A stretch of DNA of 64,000 nt from Fratercula arctica (lineage: Eukaryota; Chordata; Aves; Charadriiformes; Alcidae). The notes below the pieces were generated by a model. It was not told the origin of the DNA, made no database searches, and saw nothing but the letters and a program-made list of their open reading frames with translations. This document shows, piece by piece, positions 26,115 through 37,946 of this stretch. The position numbers and the translations under genes were made by a program. The stretch is from contig CANTUZ010000010.1 of assembly GCA_947846985.1 (NCBI GenBank), positions 22,739,095-22,803,094 of the forward strand, written 5' to 3'. Within the stretch, counting starts at the first letter, position 1. Each line of letters starts with the position of its first letter.

Positions 26115-26627
26115 CTAGCTCATTAAAGATGAATAGACTAGCTCTCTTCAGTGAAGAGGACAAACGGTTTATTTAAAGCATTTGTTCCATTCAGTAAAAA
26201 GAGGGAAACTTGGCTGCTAAAACTACTTGATTAGTAGTCTTCCTGGTACTTAACATTTCTAAATTATGTAAAAATGCCATTCCAGAAAGATTACTCTTCT
26301 GATTTTTACTGCCATTGCCAGGATAGGAGGTATGTTTTATATTTTGACTCCAGGTGCTTTTTGGTTTATTTGCGATATCAACTATACCCTACACTCATTT
26401 GTTTAAAAAATAATTTAAAACTATATAAAAACCCCATATGCATGTAATATATCAGCTGTTGTTCTAGTTGGACCAATTTCCCTTTATTTATCTTTAAAGT
26501 AATATCCAGCTACATCTTAAATCCATCCAAAGAAAATACAGTCTGAAGACGGGATTCGTTCTCTGCAATGCAATTTACTGTACAGTTAGAAAGCAAAATG
26601 TTAAATGAAGAGGATTGTTTGTTTTTT

Positions 26628-26633
26628 AATAAA
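26628..26633 (+). terminator. Polyadenylation signal AATAAA, proximal
   Basis: A canonical hexamer 790 bases after the TM9SF3 stop codon in an AT-rich context (TTTTTTAATAAACACTTTG). It could give a short 3'UTR form. Confidence 0.5.
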
Positions 26634-27104
26634 CACTTTGAGGTCTAGATTAAAACAAAACCAACGTTTTAACTGAATGTCTAAAGTGATTCTCCTTTTT
26701 TCCAAGTTAGTCTTGCATTATTTTTTTTTTTTGGTTTGGGTTTGAATGAAGATTTTCCTTTAGGCATTATACAAGGGGTAATAAGTGTATATAACATTAA
26801 ATAATGTAACTTAGGTGTAGATCCCAAATGTATCTGGATGTACAGATTTACTACAGAGTACTTTTCTGATGATTCGGTGTAAAAATGTGTGAATTTGGGT
26901 GGCTTTTTACATCTTGCCTGCCATTGCATGAAAAGTTGGGGTTTCTCACAATGTGTGTATGTCATGTTTTTCTGTTCTGTTTCCTTTCTCAAGCTCTTAC
27001 AGGAATTAAATTTGTAATTTAGAACATTTTAATTTTTGTTAACCCTATCTGGACACTTGTGTAGCATCAAAAGCACAGTTGCTTTAGAGTGTTCAGAAAA
27101 CTAA

Positions 27105-27110
27105 AATAAA
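27105..27110 (+). terminator. Polyadenylation signal AATAAA
   Basis: A canonical hexamer (CTAAAATAAACTTTTC) about 1.27 kb after the stop. It is followed within 25 bases by a TG-rich stretch (TGTTCTGATTGTG), as expected for the downstream element, which makes it a good cleavage-site candidate. Confidence 0.5.
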
Positions 27111-27399
27111 CTTTTCAGACAAAAATGTTCTGATTGTGAAAATAGATGAGTTTGCAGTTGAAAATGTTTGAAAAGGCAATACTGCTGAACGCCAGTTTCT
27201 GTACACCGTATTTGGGTGGTTTTCAAATACCCAAACCCCATGTGTTGAATTTAGAATTTGCTTACAACTATATTGTACAATACAGCTCCAAAGTGGATGA
27301 CCAGCCCAAAAAGATTCTTCTTGGCTGAACTGTTTGTGGAGGAATCTGTTTTGTGATCCAGCTAGTGTGCTGAGAAGAGTGGGGGTAAGCGCGGACTGA

Positions 27400-27417
27400 A
27401 ATAAATGGGCGAATAAA
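27400..27417 (+). terminator. Two close AATAAA signals
   Basis: Hexamers at 27,400-27,405 and 27,412-27,417 are 12 bases apart, about 1.56 kb after the stop. Doubling of the signal is common at used cleavage sites. Confidence 0.5.
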
Positions 27418-28717
27418 GGTTAAGTCTTTCTAAGATGACTGTTAATTATGCACTGTATTTAGCTAGAAATATCCTGAATGTGTTTGTGAAAGATTTGAGA
27501 GCCCGTCGGCTTGATTTTGTTGCGGTTTTCTTAGGCATCTGCTACATTAGGGATTTTCTGCTACATTTTCATCAGTGTGGCTGGCTGAAATGGAGCGCCT
27601 CCCATGGAGAAGGCAACTTCTTGAATTTAAAAAAATGAGCAAAGTATTTGTATTGATTAGCACTGTATTGTCTCTCTATAAAAAGTACTGATAATGCAGT
27701 AGCCACGATGAGAAACAACTGTGCTCCGGGTTGGAGGCTGGGGGGAACTGAACTGATAGGTAACAGTGAGAAGCAATGCATCCTGCTGTATATAGCTTCT
27801 GAAAAGTATTTGAGCTTTCTCCTCTGATTTCCCTGGCCAATTTTAACCAATCCGTCAGGAAATAATTAAGTTTTGCTTCAAGTGAACGGTTGGTGTTTGT
27901 ACCTGAACACTCTGCCATTTAAGAGAAAATAATTCTTAAAGTACGGGCTGATTTTGAGATGAGCTTATAAACTGGGTTGACAGTTAGTTTTCCTCTGTTC
28001 CAAAACATGGAGACTTAAAGCAAAGAATGGGTTTTGTACTAGTTCTTGCTAGTGCATACAGCTGTGGGAAGCCCTCTTTTCATCCATGTTCTTCTAAATC
28101 TGAAGTGAGAAGCTGTTATCTCCACACAGTAAATACATTAAGTACTCTGCCGAGATACAAGTTCTTTAAACGGAATATTTTGATAATGGGTCTGTTTCTC
28201 TATTTGGAGCACTGCTATGTGATGAGTCTATCAGAAATGTCACTAAACTGTTTGTGAATTTCATTTAATCACATTTTTAATGCCACAGAGTGGTGGGCTG
28301 CCTACTTGCTTTCTCTATCCTTTGGCATTATTAGCTTTTGCATATCCAGATAGGACTGTATAGCTTTTAAAGTGACATTGAAAAGATACCGCACAGGCAT
28401 TGCTTTTGTTTCTGCAGGCACGTTCCTCTGGAGAAGTACTGTGTTTCAATAATGGACATTTTTATTGACATTTTTATACTTCCGCCCTAGCACAGGAGTA
28501 AGTTGGGAGGTTTGCTTTGTTTTCCCCCCTCCTTTTGGTTTCTGAAGGAGTGCAAAATGTGACCAGTTTTCAACAGCTTGTCGTTATGGTTGTTGTTTGG
28601 GGCAAGGCTATTCATTTGCCCCCTCAAAAAAATGTGGATGTAGCTTGAACCATCTTGCTTAATAGAATTCGGAAGCTCTCTGCTTAGATGATGTAGTCCT
28701 TCCTCTTTTATGGAAGA

Positions 28718-28723
28718 AATAAA
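28718..28723 (+). terminator. Distal polyadenylation signal AATAAA
   Basis: The hexamer (GAAGAAATAAAGATC) lies 2.9 kb after the stop and a TGGTTGTTTCTT stretch follows about 30 bases on. It is plausible for a long 3'UTR isoform. Confidence 0.4.
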
Positions 28724-29915
28724 GATCTTACAGCCAACACTCCTCTTCCCATGGTTGTTTCTTAGGAGTTTCTGGTTCTTGAATTGAAGCTTTTTGGATA
28801 ACTCTTCAGGAGGCCGCTCAGTGCTTCTCTTCCCACTTCTGGGGCAGAGACCAGAGAATTGAGTAAATAGTTGTGTACCAATAGCCAGTCTTGATCAAAT
28901 GCTTTAGATAAATGCAATTGTAAATCTTTTCAGTTGAGGCAGAGTGCATATAGAAAGCACCTCTGGTACTTCATGTATGAAAAGTGGTGAACGCTGGATT
29001 GGAGATAATGGAGACTGCAAATAAACGTTACATTATGCTCTTTTTTTTTGATGTCTGAATGTTTTGAAGCAACAGTGTCTATTAATTCCTCTCCAGAATT
29101 ACATTCCAAAGTGTGTAAAGGGCACACAATTAAGTTGTTTTCTGTATGATAGTCTAGGTGTATTTCTTTAACAAGTTCTGGGTTAAACAAGAAAACAATC
29201 AAACAAAAAAAAACTAAAAAAAACCCAACCAAACAAACCCAAACTCTATACTGTTGAATTTTAAGCTTTGGGTAGAATTGAGAACACATTCTTATCGCTA
29301 TCATTCCTGCAGAGGAAACACAAATGAGAAAGTTAACATTTTGCTCTGGCTTCAGCATCCCCAGCTTCTAGCCAAATTTGCCCAATGAAGTATACGTACA
29401 CGGCTTCACTGAAGACAGCAAAATTGTATAACGCTGAGCGCGTCAGCAATTTCTCCACTGGAGTGTGTCCGAAAAGCATAAGCTTAGGAAAAAAAACAAG
29501 CCTCCTACCCAGTCTGTGAACTGAGTGGCTGGAGCTAGAGTTGAGGGGTCCTCTTCTCTTGAATTAATTCCTAACTCTGCAGCTTGGGGTTGATTTTAAG
29601 AGCCAGTTGGTCCCTTTTTTTGATCCCTTGGATCTTTTCTAGCTCAACACACTACGGTAGTGGCAGTCTTGCAAGGGCTGTTAGAGCTGCTTCTCAATGA
29701 GGAGAGCCAGCAAATAACAAGAAATAAAATAACAATTCTATTTATTTTTAAAAATAACAATAAAAAAAATTAAAAAGGGTTAGCACTGAAGTCACAAAAG
29801 CCCTTGCTATGTTGGACCTCTGTTGGAATAGCGCCACACTTCAAAATTTTGAAGCAGTGCGTTTACGGCTTATGTTCTTCAGGAGCATCTTTTCTCAAAA
29901 AAAAAAAAAATAAAT

Positions 29916-32900
29916 ATTTTGGTGCTGTTTGTTTTCCAAAGTCACAAGCATAGAAATGAACCTTGCAAAGAACATTTGCTTTTTGCTAAGTAGCTTCAGT
30001 GAGAAAATGCTCCTAATTTTCTGCGGAGGCATCTGCACACAAGCGCTGCAAGTAGTTCTCCACATCTCGCAGTTGTATCCAGGAGGTCCGTTTTCCGCTG
30101 GGGGACGGGGCTGTTGCAGTATTTGCTTTTATGACTAGTTACGTGGTTCTCAAATTTTTCTTCAATTCTTGGGTTACGGCATGTGGGACAAAAAGAAAAA
30201 AAAAAAAAAAGGACAACCCATGAATCTGGAAGGCTTTGGGCTGTTCCAGTAAATTCAAGCAGTTGCTGGAGAGAATCACAGAATCACTTTAAAGGGCAGA
30301 AACTCAATTGGGAAAAGGATAAGAAGAAGTTGGTCTACCTGGTGGACTAACCTGTTTCAAAGGCAAACCTCTGGAGACAAATTTTAGTCAGGGTGTCATT
30401 TGCCCCCAGCCCCACACCGGTTACGGTCTGTTTGTTTTCCCCGGTGTATTCGCCACGGTGCGGGGCTTTGGCAATAACCTGAAGGGTTCATGTGGCACGA
30501 GCAGAGGGGATGCTGTTAGTTGTTACAAGTGTTTCTGGCTTGTTGGTAGGTTCATTTTCTCACCAGCTCCTAGGAACGCAATCCAGAGCAATATGTCGAG
30601 GATCTCTGGAGGTTCTACCATGCTGAGGCTTCATTTCTTACGGAAAACAAACCCGTAGGAGCTTTCATTACATTCTAGATGGAAGATCTCCTTCAAGACC
30701 TCAGGCTTGGAGCATTCCAAAATATAACTGTGTAAGTCCATGCTTACTCTTCAACTGGTGCTGTGTGACTACAGCATTCCAGAAAATACCTGCGTTTTTA
30801 GAATGGGGAGTTCATGTGCAGTGAGCAAAATAATACTTACAGAACTGTTATTTTGGGGGGAGGGAGGGGTGTCTCTATTGAAAAATAGCCTTAACTTAGA
30901 AATAAACTCTTCTAATATTGTGGGACATGCTTACCCATGCGATGCACTAGGAACCTTGACAGATTCCAGTTCATCAAAGCGTAGACTTAAGCCCTAGAAA
31001 ATTGAAATGCTGTGCTGGGTCTGGGCCAAAAAAGTCCAGTCTGTGATAGTCCTGTCTAACGAGCTGACGAATGTAGACAAACACGCTACAGTTAGGCACC
31101 ACGCAGTGAATTTTATTTTTTTTTTTCTGAAGGCTGCGTGTTGCAAGCTTGTACTGGGCTTCTGAAAAGTTTTGAGAAGTTTACAAACGTGGCTGAGAAC
31201 ATCATGCAATACTGAACTCAGGGAGGCTTTTGGGGCTGCTCGTCCTCATTTCCCAAAGGTTTGTCTCAGAAATTTCGGAATTGTGTGAGGTACTAAAGCA
31301 CTAGACAAGACATGGTGGTTTTCTGGGCTCCTAGAGATGTAATATTCCCTTTGCATTCATTTTATGCTGGTTTTTTCCATTCTGAATCCCTGCAGTCTGG
31401 GTTTAGCCCTATCACTTTATTGCACGGAGAAAAATGGCATATCCTACCCATTGGATTATGTTCTTAGCTAAGCGCGAGGCTTTTCTTGCTTTGCTACGGA
31501 GGAGTAGCTACAGGAATGGGATGGAAATTTTCTCATTTCCCTTCTAATGCCTGGCCAGAAGTTGGCAGGTGAATCAGTGAGGGTTTGTTTTAAAAAGCAA
31601 TCTGATGGTTTTACAGAGACAGGCGCCCGTTTATCTGCAAGAATTGGAGGCTTTTATACTAAAATGTTGAAGAGATGCTATTGGGTTACTTAAGTCCTGC
31701 ATTTGGACTCTGCAGAATCATTTTTAGTAATGATTAGCTAAGCTGAAAGCTGATTTTTGTTTTTTTTTTTTTTGTTTATCTCGCTATGAGAAAGTGACCA
31801 AACACCCACCTTTGTCTGAATCTGAAATGTACCGTGTTTTTGTATGACAGGTATAGCGAAATAAATAACAAAATAGGAAATCGCTATTCCTGGTTTTAGC
31901 GTTCTAAAGAGTGATGTGTAAGACGAACCTAATTTAAAGTATTGCTTGCCTAACGAAGGGAAGTGTCCGCGTGTTCTGTGCCCCCGCCAGGTGTGTGGTT
32001 TGGATGAAGATGTTACTACAGATAAATCTGTGTACTGAAATCCCGTGCGGAAAGCGTAGTTGGGAAACTTCCCTAAGGGAATTCTCCGTGAAGCAGCGTC
32101 TCCGCTGTTTTGACAGATTCATTAAATTCTACCCACTGTTGTGCAACAGCCTGAACGTTGGTAGCGTGTGCTGCCGGCCTCTCTAAAGGGTGCCCGCGGG
32201 TACACGGGGAGATGCAGCTATCCCATCTTTGACTCATGGCAGAGGCCTGGAGAAATGTTTTTGCTTTCCCGGATCCATCCCTTTTGGGGGAAGAGAGAAA
32301 AAATTATTTAAGACCGATTTTTTTCCTATGGCAAAAAATTCTTTGGAAAGACCAAAGGATTCACCTTTCAGAATTTTGAACTTGGGAGCTGCTTTTCCAA
32401 AGGTGTTCCCGTGCCCCCCTGCTTAACCTTGCGGCAGAGCTCACCAAACCCACCAGCTTTGCTCAATGCTTTCCAAGCACAACTGACTCCCGCGTGAGCC
32501 CTGAAAACAGATTTTAAGTGAATTAATGAAACATCAGTTTCATGTGCCTCAGTTTGGGAGCCAGTGGTCAAGCCGAAATTCATACTTTCAGATAAGACGG
32601 ATTTCTGCCCCTGCCGCCCACAGACTCTCTCTGACTACAACTCAAAAGTAGCCCAGAAGTAGCATGGTTTTCCTCGCATAATTTAGGGATTGCAGTAATG
32701 GTGGGAAAATGTTTGGTGCTTTTTGAGATGGGATGACTTAAAATCCTATCTGCTGCTGCTTTGGTGAATGAACAAAAAGGAATTTTCCAGCCGTCGGTTA
32801 CTTATTCCTGCCTTCCTCAAGCGTCACTGCTTGTGTATAACAGGGCTACGTTGTTCAGTGTACGTTGGGTTGTTAATGCACACGTGCACGTGAGTGCAGT

Positions 32901-35900
32901 GAGCGCGCTGTACAGCGGATTTCAGAACCCCGGGACATGTTTAAGCTCATACGTGTCAGCACCTCTAAAAATTCCTTCTGGGTACTGAATCATTTCACCT
33001 TAAGTGAGGTATTTCCAGGGGGGCAGTGCAATAAACCTTATCAAAACGAATGACCCACCCCCAGCCTACTGTGGAAGCGACTGAAATGGGCGATGGAAGA
33101 GAGAGCAGGGATCAATATTAATTTTATTACCTGGATTTGTCAATGACAGCAGTCAAGCTGGTGAAGAAAGGATGTCCTAAGAGGGGTCAGCCCTAGGGGT
33201 GATCATGGGAGTCAAGAGCAATAGACTGCTAGATAAAACCTGGTGGAGAAAATGGGCAAGGGGAGATGGGGAAAAGTGAATGGGCTTCATCAGGGTGGGA
33301 AGCCTGTAACGGTGCTGATGGAGTAAATGAGCCTTTGATAGAGTGTCATGAAGCAGAGGGAGGGTGACGGCTCCGCAGAGGGCCCGGTGGTGCCCGCAGG
33401 AGGTGGTGCACAGCACATCGGGTTACTCCTGCAGCAGGGGTTGCTTCCTACCAACAAGGAAGCAATGAAATAAGCAGGAGCGAGGGGTACTGGAAATGCA
33501 GGGGGAAGAGGAAAGAGAACGCTTTGGGCTGAGAGATGTGCTCCAGGGCTCCGTCTGCCCTTGTAGTGGTGATCTACGTGGAGGAAGAAATATCTTCGTG
33601 TGTTTGGGGAGCTAAGACCAGGAGAGGAGATTTCTGCTTGTAAACCCGGAGACAGCTGAGGAATCGGCAGTGGGACAGGCTCCAAGGGGGGGTGCCTCAG
33701 TCACTTTGTTAGAAGATTTGATGGACCCAAGCGTTGTCAAGAGGGAAGAAGCAGGTCTTGTGGGAAAACTATCAGACTTGTATGTGTGTTTTGGCCTCGG
33801 GACATGTTGTGTGCAGGGATAGTCCATCAGCGCTAAGTAGCTCCCACGTAGCTTTGCTCATGGATGCTGTTCAGAAAGAGCTGTGTGCACTCTTGCTCAG
33901 CAAAGCTTGAAAAGACGGTGGATTTTGTTTGCATGTGTTGGGCAGGAGGGGATTCTGCAAAGGAAAAGTGATGGATATAGATGGTTTGACAGTGATGGAT
34001 GTAGATTGTTTTGTTTCCAGATAGTTAACTGTTGGTGCCACGGGTTGCACTGCTGGTGTGAAACTTCACTGACTCTTTCACCAGCTCAGATGAAAAAGAT
34101 AGTTTCACAGGGCTTTTTACGTTCCTTGTGTGCACTGGTGGGGCACCTGCCCATCAAGATGACACAAACTGATCTTCTAACCACCGAGAAGCAGTCATTA
34201 CTCTGCGCGCGCTGCTTTGGCTGCTGGTTGCAAAATGCCATGATTGTTATTTAAGAGCCACTTCTAGAAGGGTCGAGCAGCTCTCAAGTTAGGGAATGGA
34301 CATCCAGAAAGAGCCTGCTGTAGTGGGGGAACTTTTCTCTTCCTGTGTGGATAACAGTAATAGATACCTTTGAACTCCCTCACAGGCTCATTCTAATTGC
34401 ACAATTAGGAACCACAATTTATTTTGCTCCCTTCTTCCTCCTTCAGATCTGTGTGATTTTCTCTTGTATGCCCGTCCATGTTTGTAATAGAGGTTATATA
34501 TGCAGAAGAGGTTGAGCTCCCCAACATAGGTTGCAATCCTGGAAGAGGTGAGCAAACAGTTTCCATGTGGTCAAAAGACTTTGTTCTTAGTGGATGGCAG
34601 CCCAAATCTCCACACTGGTGACGCGGGCAGCGCTTGCTCTGCTGATCCATGATGCTGGTCAGGGAAGCTGTTGACCCACCTTTGCCAGTGTTCAAGCTTT
34701 TATTTTTCAGCTTTCCATACCCTCAGAAAGTAACACTGCCGGGACCTTCTCTACAGAAAAGAGAGAAGGGAACTCTTATCTCATAGGTGTTGGGAGTTCT
34801 TCTGAAGCACAGACGGGGATCCGCCTTTCCTTTTCATTACGCTCTGGTCTTTGACAAAGTCATAGAAAGTAGCAACCTAATGCAGAAAAAGTAAGACTTG
34901 TTAGCGAGAGTGGATATTTGTCTATGTTCCTCTTAAAAAAAAGTACAGTGATGGAAATGCCCTTGGTTCTTCATGGCAATCTGCTCTTGAGCTTCCTTCT
35001 TTTACTGCTAGAAAGCTTGCCTGAAACCTTAATCTTCCTTGGTGCAGCTGATGCTTATTTTTCCTTTACATATTTGAAGAGGGCTACCGTCGTTTCCCCT
35101 CTACTCTGTGCAGGTTTCAGCTCAGGTCTTCCAGAGTTGTACCTGAAGCCGCTGGTAATCTTAGGCTAAGATGGTGAGACCAAGAGCAGCAGCAAGATGC
35201 TTCTATGCACGTGAAGCCTTGAGTGCTAGACTGGTTTCCAAAATTACCATTCCTTTCATTATTTCTGTTCAGGACACTCATCAATGGATGGGTCAGCTGC
35301 GTTTCAAATCCTCCAGAAGTTTGGTGAGAACATGTACTTATTTAGGGCTCCTGTTGAAAGTGCCCATATTCTCCAGGCTTGATCTCAACAGGTGGATTTG
35401 GTGTGACAGCCCCAGTTTGATGACCATCAGTGAGGGGTGAAGGGCAGAGAGTTTGGAATGAGCATCCTTAGGGAAACTGATGAGAGCTTCACCAGTGGTA
35501 GAAAACTCTAGTGTGTTCAATCAGCAGAGCTTTTGACCATGGTCTTCATGCCAGGGTTTGATGCAGCCTTTTTGGCCTCTGTGAAGGTTTGGAGAGGATA
35601 TTAATTTCCTGACTTTATCTTTTCTGGGAAGCCAATATTAAATGGGGGAGGGGGGGAGAGGCAGGAACGATTTGAAGTAGCCTGCGTTGCTGCTGAGGAG
35701 ATGTCTGAATCACATTGTGCCTTTTTATGCTCAGGTATCATTCATTGCTGTAGACAAGAAGAGAAGTGACAAATTTATGGACAGCTGATGGCAAGCCATC
35801 ATCTGTCTGAGCAAAGGCAGGGTTTGGAGCCGGCGCTGTAATGGGAAATACTGCTTGAAGGTCCTGCAGCGGGGGCTTGGAAGTACACAGTTGATGAAGC

Positions 35901-36167
35901 AAAGAGTTACAGCATGGGGAGATTGTGGTACATGTGTTCACCCCAAGAACTCCCCACCAGGCTTGTACGCTCGTCAGCCCTCCTCTGCTCACCGTATAGC
36001 GTCTGTAATGTCTTTGCCTAATGCCACTTCTGTTGAGCGGCACGAGGATGGGTGAGCGACTCATAACTATTGCTGCAGCCCCAGACCATAATGCCTTGTC
36101 TGAGCAGCGGCTGCCCTGTGCAGTGCTGAATTCAGACTGGAGCACTGGACCTTGTGAGATGACTCAC
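29916..36167. other. Intergenic region between TM9SF3 and TLL2
   Basis: There is no convincing gene. It contains A runs near 30,195-30,210, T runs near 31,120 and 31,760, and a possible CR1 3'-end scrap at 30,272-30,286. GC content and CpG frequency rise from about 31,900 onward. A 131-codon minus frame at 33,290-33,685 and other short frames have no family resemblance. Confidence 0.7.
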
Positions 36168-36331
36168 CAGGGAAGTGGTGGAATCGCCATCCCTGGAGGT
36201 ATTTAAAAGACGGGTAGACGTGCTGCTCAGCGATATGGTTTAGTGATGGGTTTTGTCAGTGTCGGGTTGATAGTTGGATTCAATGATCTGAAAGGTCCCT
36301 TCCATCCTAGGCAATTCTATGATTCTATGAC
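36168..36331 (+). mobile_element. CR1 retrotransposon fragment, 3' end
   Basis: It reads GGAAGTGGTGGAATCGCCAT, then CCCTGGAGGTATTTAAAAGACG, the highly conserved end of CR1 ORF2 and its short 3'UTR. It finishes with ATTCTATGATTCTATGA, the diagnostic CR1 terminal octamer repeat. It is strongly 5' truncated, as is usual for this family. Confidence 0.9.
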
Positions 36332-36478
36332 TCTTCAGACTCTTCAGCATCCAGTGAGGTGGCCAGGCTTTGGGCATCTGCCATTTCCCTACAAGGTCAC
36401 TGTTTAAGTAGCAGAGACATCCCGCCTGTGCAGACAACCTCCACCACAACCCAGCAGCCCTCAAGTAAGATGCTTTAC

Positions 36479-36578
36479 AGAATCACAGAATGGTTTGTGT
36501 TGGAAGGGACCTTAAAGATCATCTAGTTCCAAGCCCCCTGCCATGGGCACGGACACCTCCCACTAGACCAGGGCTTTC
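36479..36578 (-). mobile_element. CR1 retrotransposon fragment, inverted
   Basis: It begins with AGAATCACAGAATGG (the inverted CR1 terminal repeat) and continues GTTGGAAGGGACCTTAAAGATC, the reverse complement of the CR1 3'UTR. The match fades after CACTAGACCAGG. It is only the last ~100 bases of an element. Confidence 0.88.
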
Positions 36579-36851
36579 CACGGTGCTCTGCTGTTAAAGG
36601 TGTCTGAGACACCACACAACCGTGGTCCACCAGCTCAGACACCATGGCGTGGATTTTGGTGCAGCTGAGCATCTCGCATACGATCCACCCACCTGATTTC
36701 CCAAGCCTGGCTCTGTATGGAGCATCCCAAAGCCCAAATTCCCAGTAAAACCTCCCAGTTGCCCCTGAAAGCTGCTGCAAGGCGCTCAGCAAGAGGGGGA
36801 GAGGGATAGATGCACATCCTTACCTTTTGTCCCATCTTTCTTAATTTCCCT

Positions 36852-36870
36852 GTACTTACTTACTTACTTG
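36852..36870. repeat. (TTAC)n microsatellite
   Basis: About four and a half tandem copies of the tetramer (TACTTACTTACTTACTT), directly abutting the 5' end of the longest CR1 copy. Confidence 0.75.
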
Positions 36871-37501
36871 GCCCTTGTGGCCAAGAAGGCCAATGGCATC
36901 CTGGGGTGTATCAAGAGGGAGTGTGGCCAGCAGGTCAAGGGAGGTCATCCTCCCCCTCTGCTCAGCCCTGGTGAGGCTGCGTCTGGAGTACTGTGTCCAG
37001 TTCTGGGCTCCCCAGTTCAAGAAGGACAGGGAACTGCTGGAGAGGGTACAGCAAAGGGCTACCAAGATGATGAGGGGACTGGAACACCTCTCTTACGAAG
37101 AAAGGCTGAGGGACTTGGGTCTTTTTAGTCTGGAAAAAAGACAGCTGAGGGGAGATCTTATCAATGCTTATAAATACTTAAAGGATGGGTGTCAGGAGGA
37201 TGGGGCCAGGCTCTTTCCAGTGGTGCCCTGCAACGGGAAACGTGCAATGGGCATAAGCTGGAACATAGGAAGTTCCATCTCAACATGAGGAGGAACTTCT
37301 TTACTTTGAGGGTGGCAGAGCACTGGAACAGGCTGCCCAGAGAGGTGGTGGAGTCTCCATCTCTGGAGACATTCAAAACCCGCCTGGACGCGTTTCTGTG
37401 CAACCTGCTCTAAGGTGACCCTGCTCTGGCAGGGGGGGTTGGACCAGATGCTCTCCAGAGGTCCCTTCCAACCCCTGCCATTCTGTGATTCTGTGCGATT
37501 C
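36871..37501 (+). mobile_element. CR1 retrotransposon, 5'-truncated, end of ORF2 plus 3'UTR
   Basis: About 630 bases of CR1. The frame from 36,875 encodes the C-terminal part of the reverse-transcriptase ORF, with the family motifs [21 protein letters not shown] and [21 protein letters not shown] frameshift near 37,240 moves the end of the ORF (HWNRLPREVVESPSLETFK) to another frame, which stops at 37,413. The element ends with ATTCTGTGATTCTGTG. It is a dead, 5'-truncated copy only about 550 bp upstream of the TLL2 start codon. Its 3' 150 bases are closely similar to the inverted copy at 40,788-40,935. Confidence 0.95.
36875..37413 (+). pseudogene. CR1 ORF2 C-terminal remnant, frameshifted
   Basis: The first open frame runs 36,875-37,288 and the second ends at 37,413. 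The matching protein segments lie in two different frames, so at least one indel disrupts the gene near 37,240. No endonuclease domain or catalytic reverse-transcriptase core is present. Confidence 0.85.
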
Positions 37502-37536
37502 CCTTAATTCCCCAAACGAAATTTCTTAATTTAGTC

Positions 37537-37563
37537 GGGGGGAGGGGTGGGGGGTGGGGGGGG
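37537..37563 (+). other. G-rich tract, possible G-quadruplex
   Basis: Runs of six, four, six and eight G separated by one or two bases (pattern G6AG4TG6TG8). This meets the simple G4 rule of four runs of at least three G with short loops. It lies just after the CR1 copy and before the TLL2 CpG island. Confidence 0.7.
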
Positions 37564-37795
37564 TGGCGTTGGCCCGGAGGGGAGGGTGTTGCTCTGTCTT
37601 TCTCCACCCGGGGGTCTCACACCCCCCACTTACAGGGGGGCTGCGATGCCGCGTATATCGTTTCCTCCCGGCGGCGGCCGAAAAACCCAATAACAATAAT
37701 TAAAAATGATGGAAAAAAAAAAAAATTACGGGTATTGTAGGCGAGCTTTGGCCGGTCAAGTGGGGCAACGGGGTGTGTGTGTGTGGGGGGGGGGT

Positions 37796-37887
37796 CCCCG
37801 CCCCCGACGGACCCCCGATGCCCCGCCCGGTCCGGGACGCGGGTCCCCCGGGCCGGGCGGGGCATCGGGGGTCCGTCGGGGGCGGGG
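37796..37887. repeat. Perfect 35-bp inverted repeat in the TLL2 promoter
   Basis: The left arm (37,796-37,830) starts CCCCGCCCCCGACGG and the right arm (37,853-37,887) is its exact reverse complement, with a 22-base GC-rich spacer. Each arm carries GC boxes, so Sp-type sites face each other. The structure could extrude as a very stable hairpin. It may be real or may come from a fold-back assembly error. Confidence 0.9.
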
Positions 37888-37907
37888 CAGAGGCGCGGGC
37901 GTGGACG

Positions 37908-37916
37908 TGATTGGCT
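37908..37916 (-). promoter_or_regulatory. TLL2: Inverted CCAAT box (NF-Y type)
   Basis: TGATTGGCT is the reverse complement of AGCCAATCA, a full NF-Y consensus. It sits 20 bases after the palindrome and about 140 bases upstream of the ATG, a typical position for a CpG-island promoter. Confidence 0.6.
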
Positions 37917-37946
37917 GAACATACCTTGAGTGACAGCTGCGGTACA

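Larger units (their letters stand above)
25839..29915 (+). other. TM9SF3: TM9SF3 3'UTR (end uncertain) and downstream flank
   Basis: This is AT-rich sequence without conserved coding. It carries several ATTTA-type AU-rich pentamers (for example near 26,170 and 26,485), an A-rich CAAAAAA repeat at 26,086-26,114 and AATAAA hexamers at 26,628, 27,105, 27,400, 27,412, 28,718, 29,723 and about 29,909. Mammalian TM9SF3 mRNAs have a 3'UTR of several kilobases, so the distal signals could be real, but the true transcript end cannot be fixed from sequence. A 142-codon minus-strand frame at 28,930-29,358 is a chance frame crossing an A/C-rich tract. Confidence 0.6.

Noticed and set aside
28930..29358. 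142-codon minus-strand frame with a hydrophobic segment
   Set aside because: The hydrophobic part is just translation of an A/C-rich simple tract in the TM9SF3 downstream region.
30272..30286. Short GAATCACAGAATCA match to the CR1 terminal repeat
   Set aside because: Only about 15 bases match and the following sequence does not resemble CR1. It is too short to call.
33290..33685. 131-codon minus-strand frame in the intergenic region, considered as a retroviral or retrogene remnant
   Set aside because: No LTR, reverse-transcriptase or protease motif, or known protein pattern could be seen.
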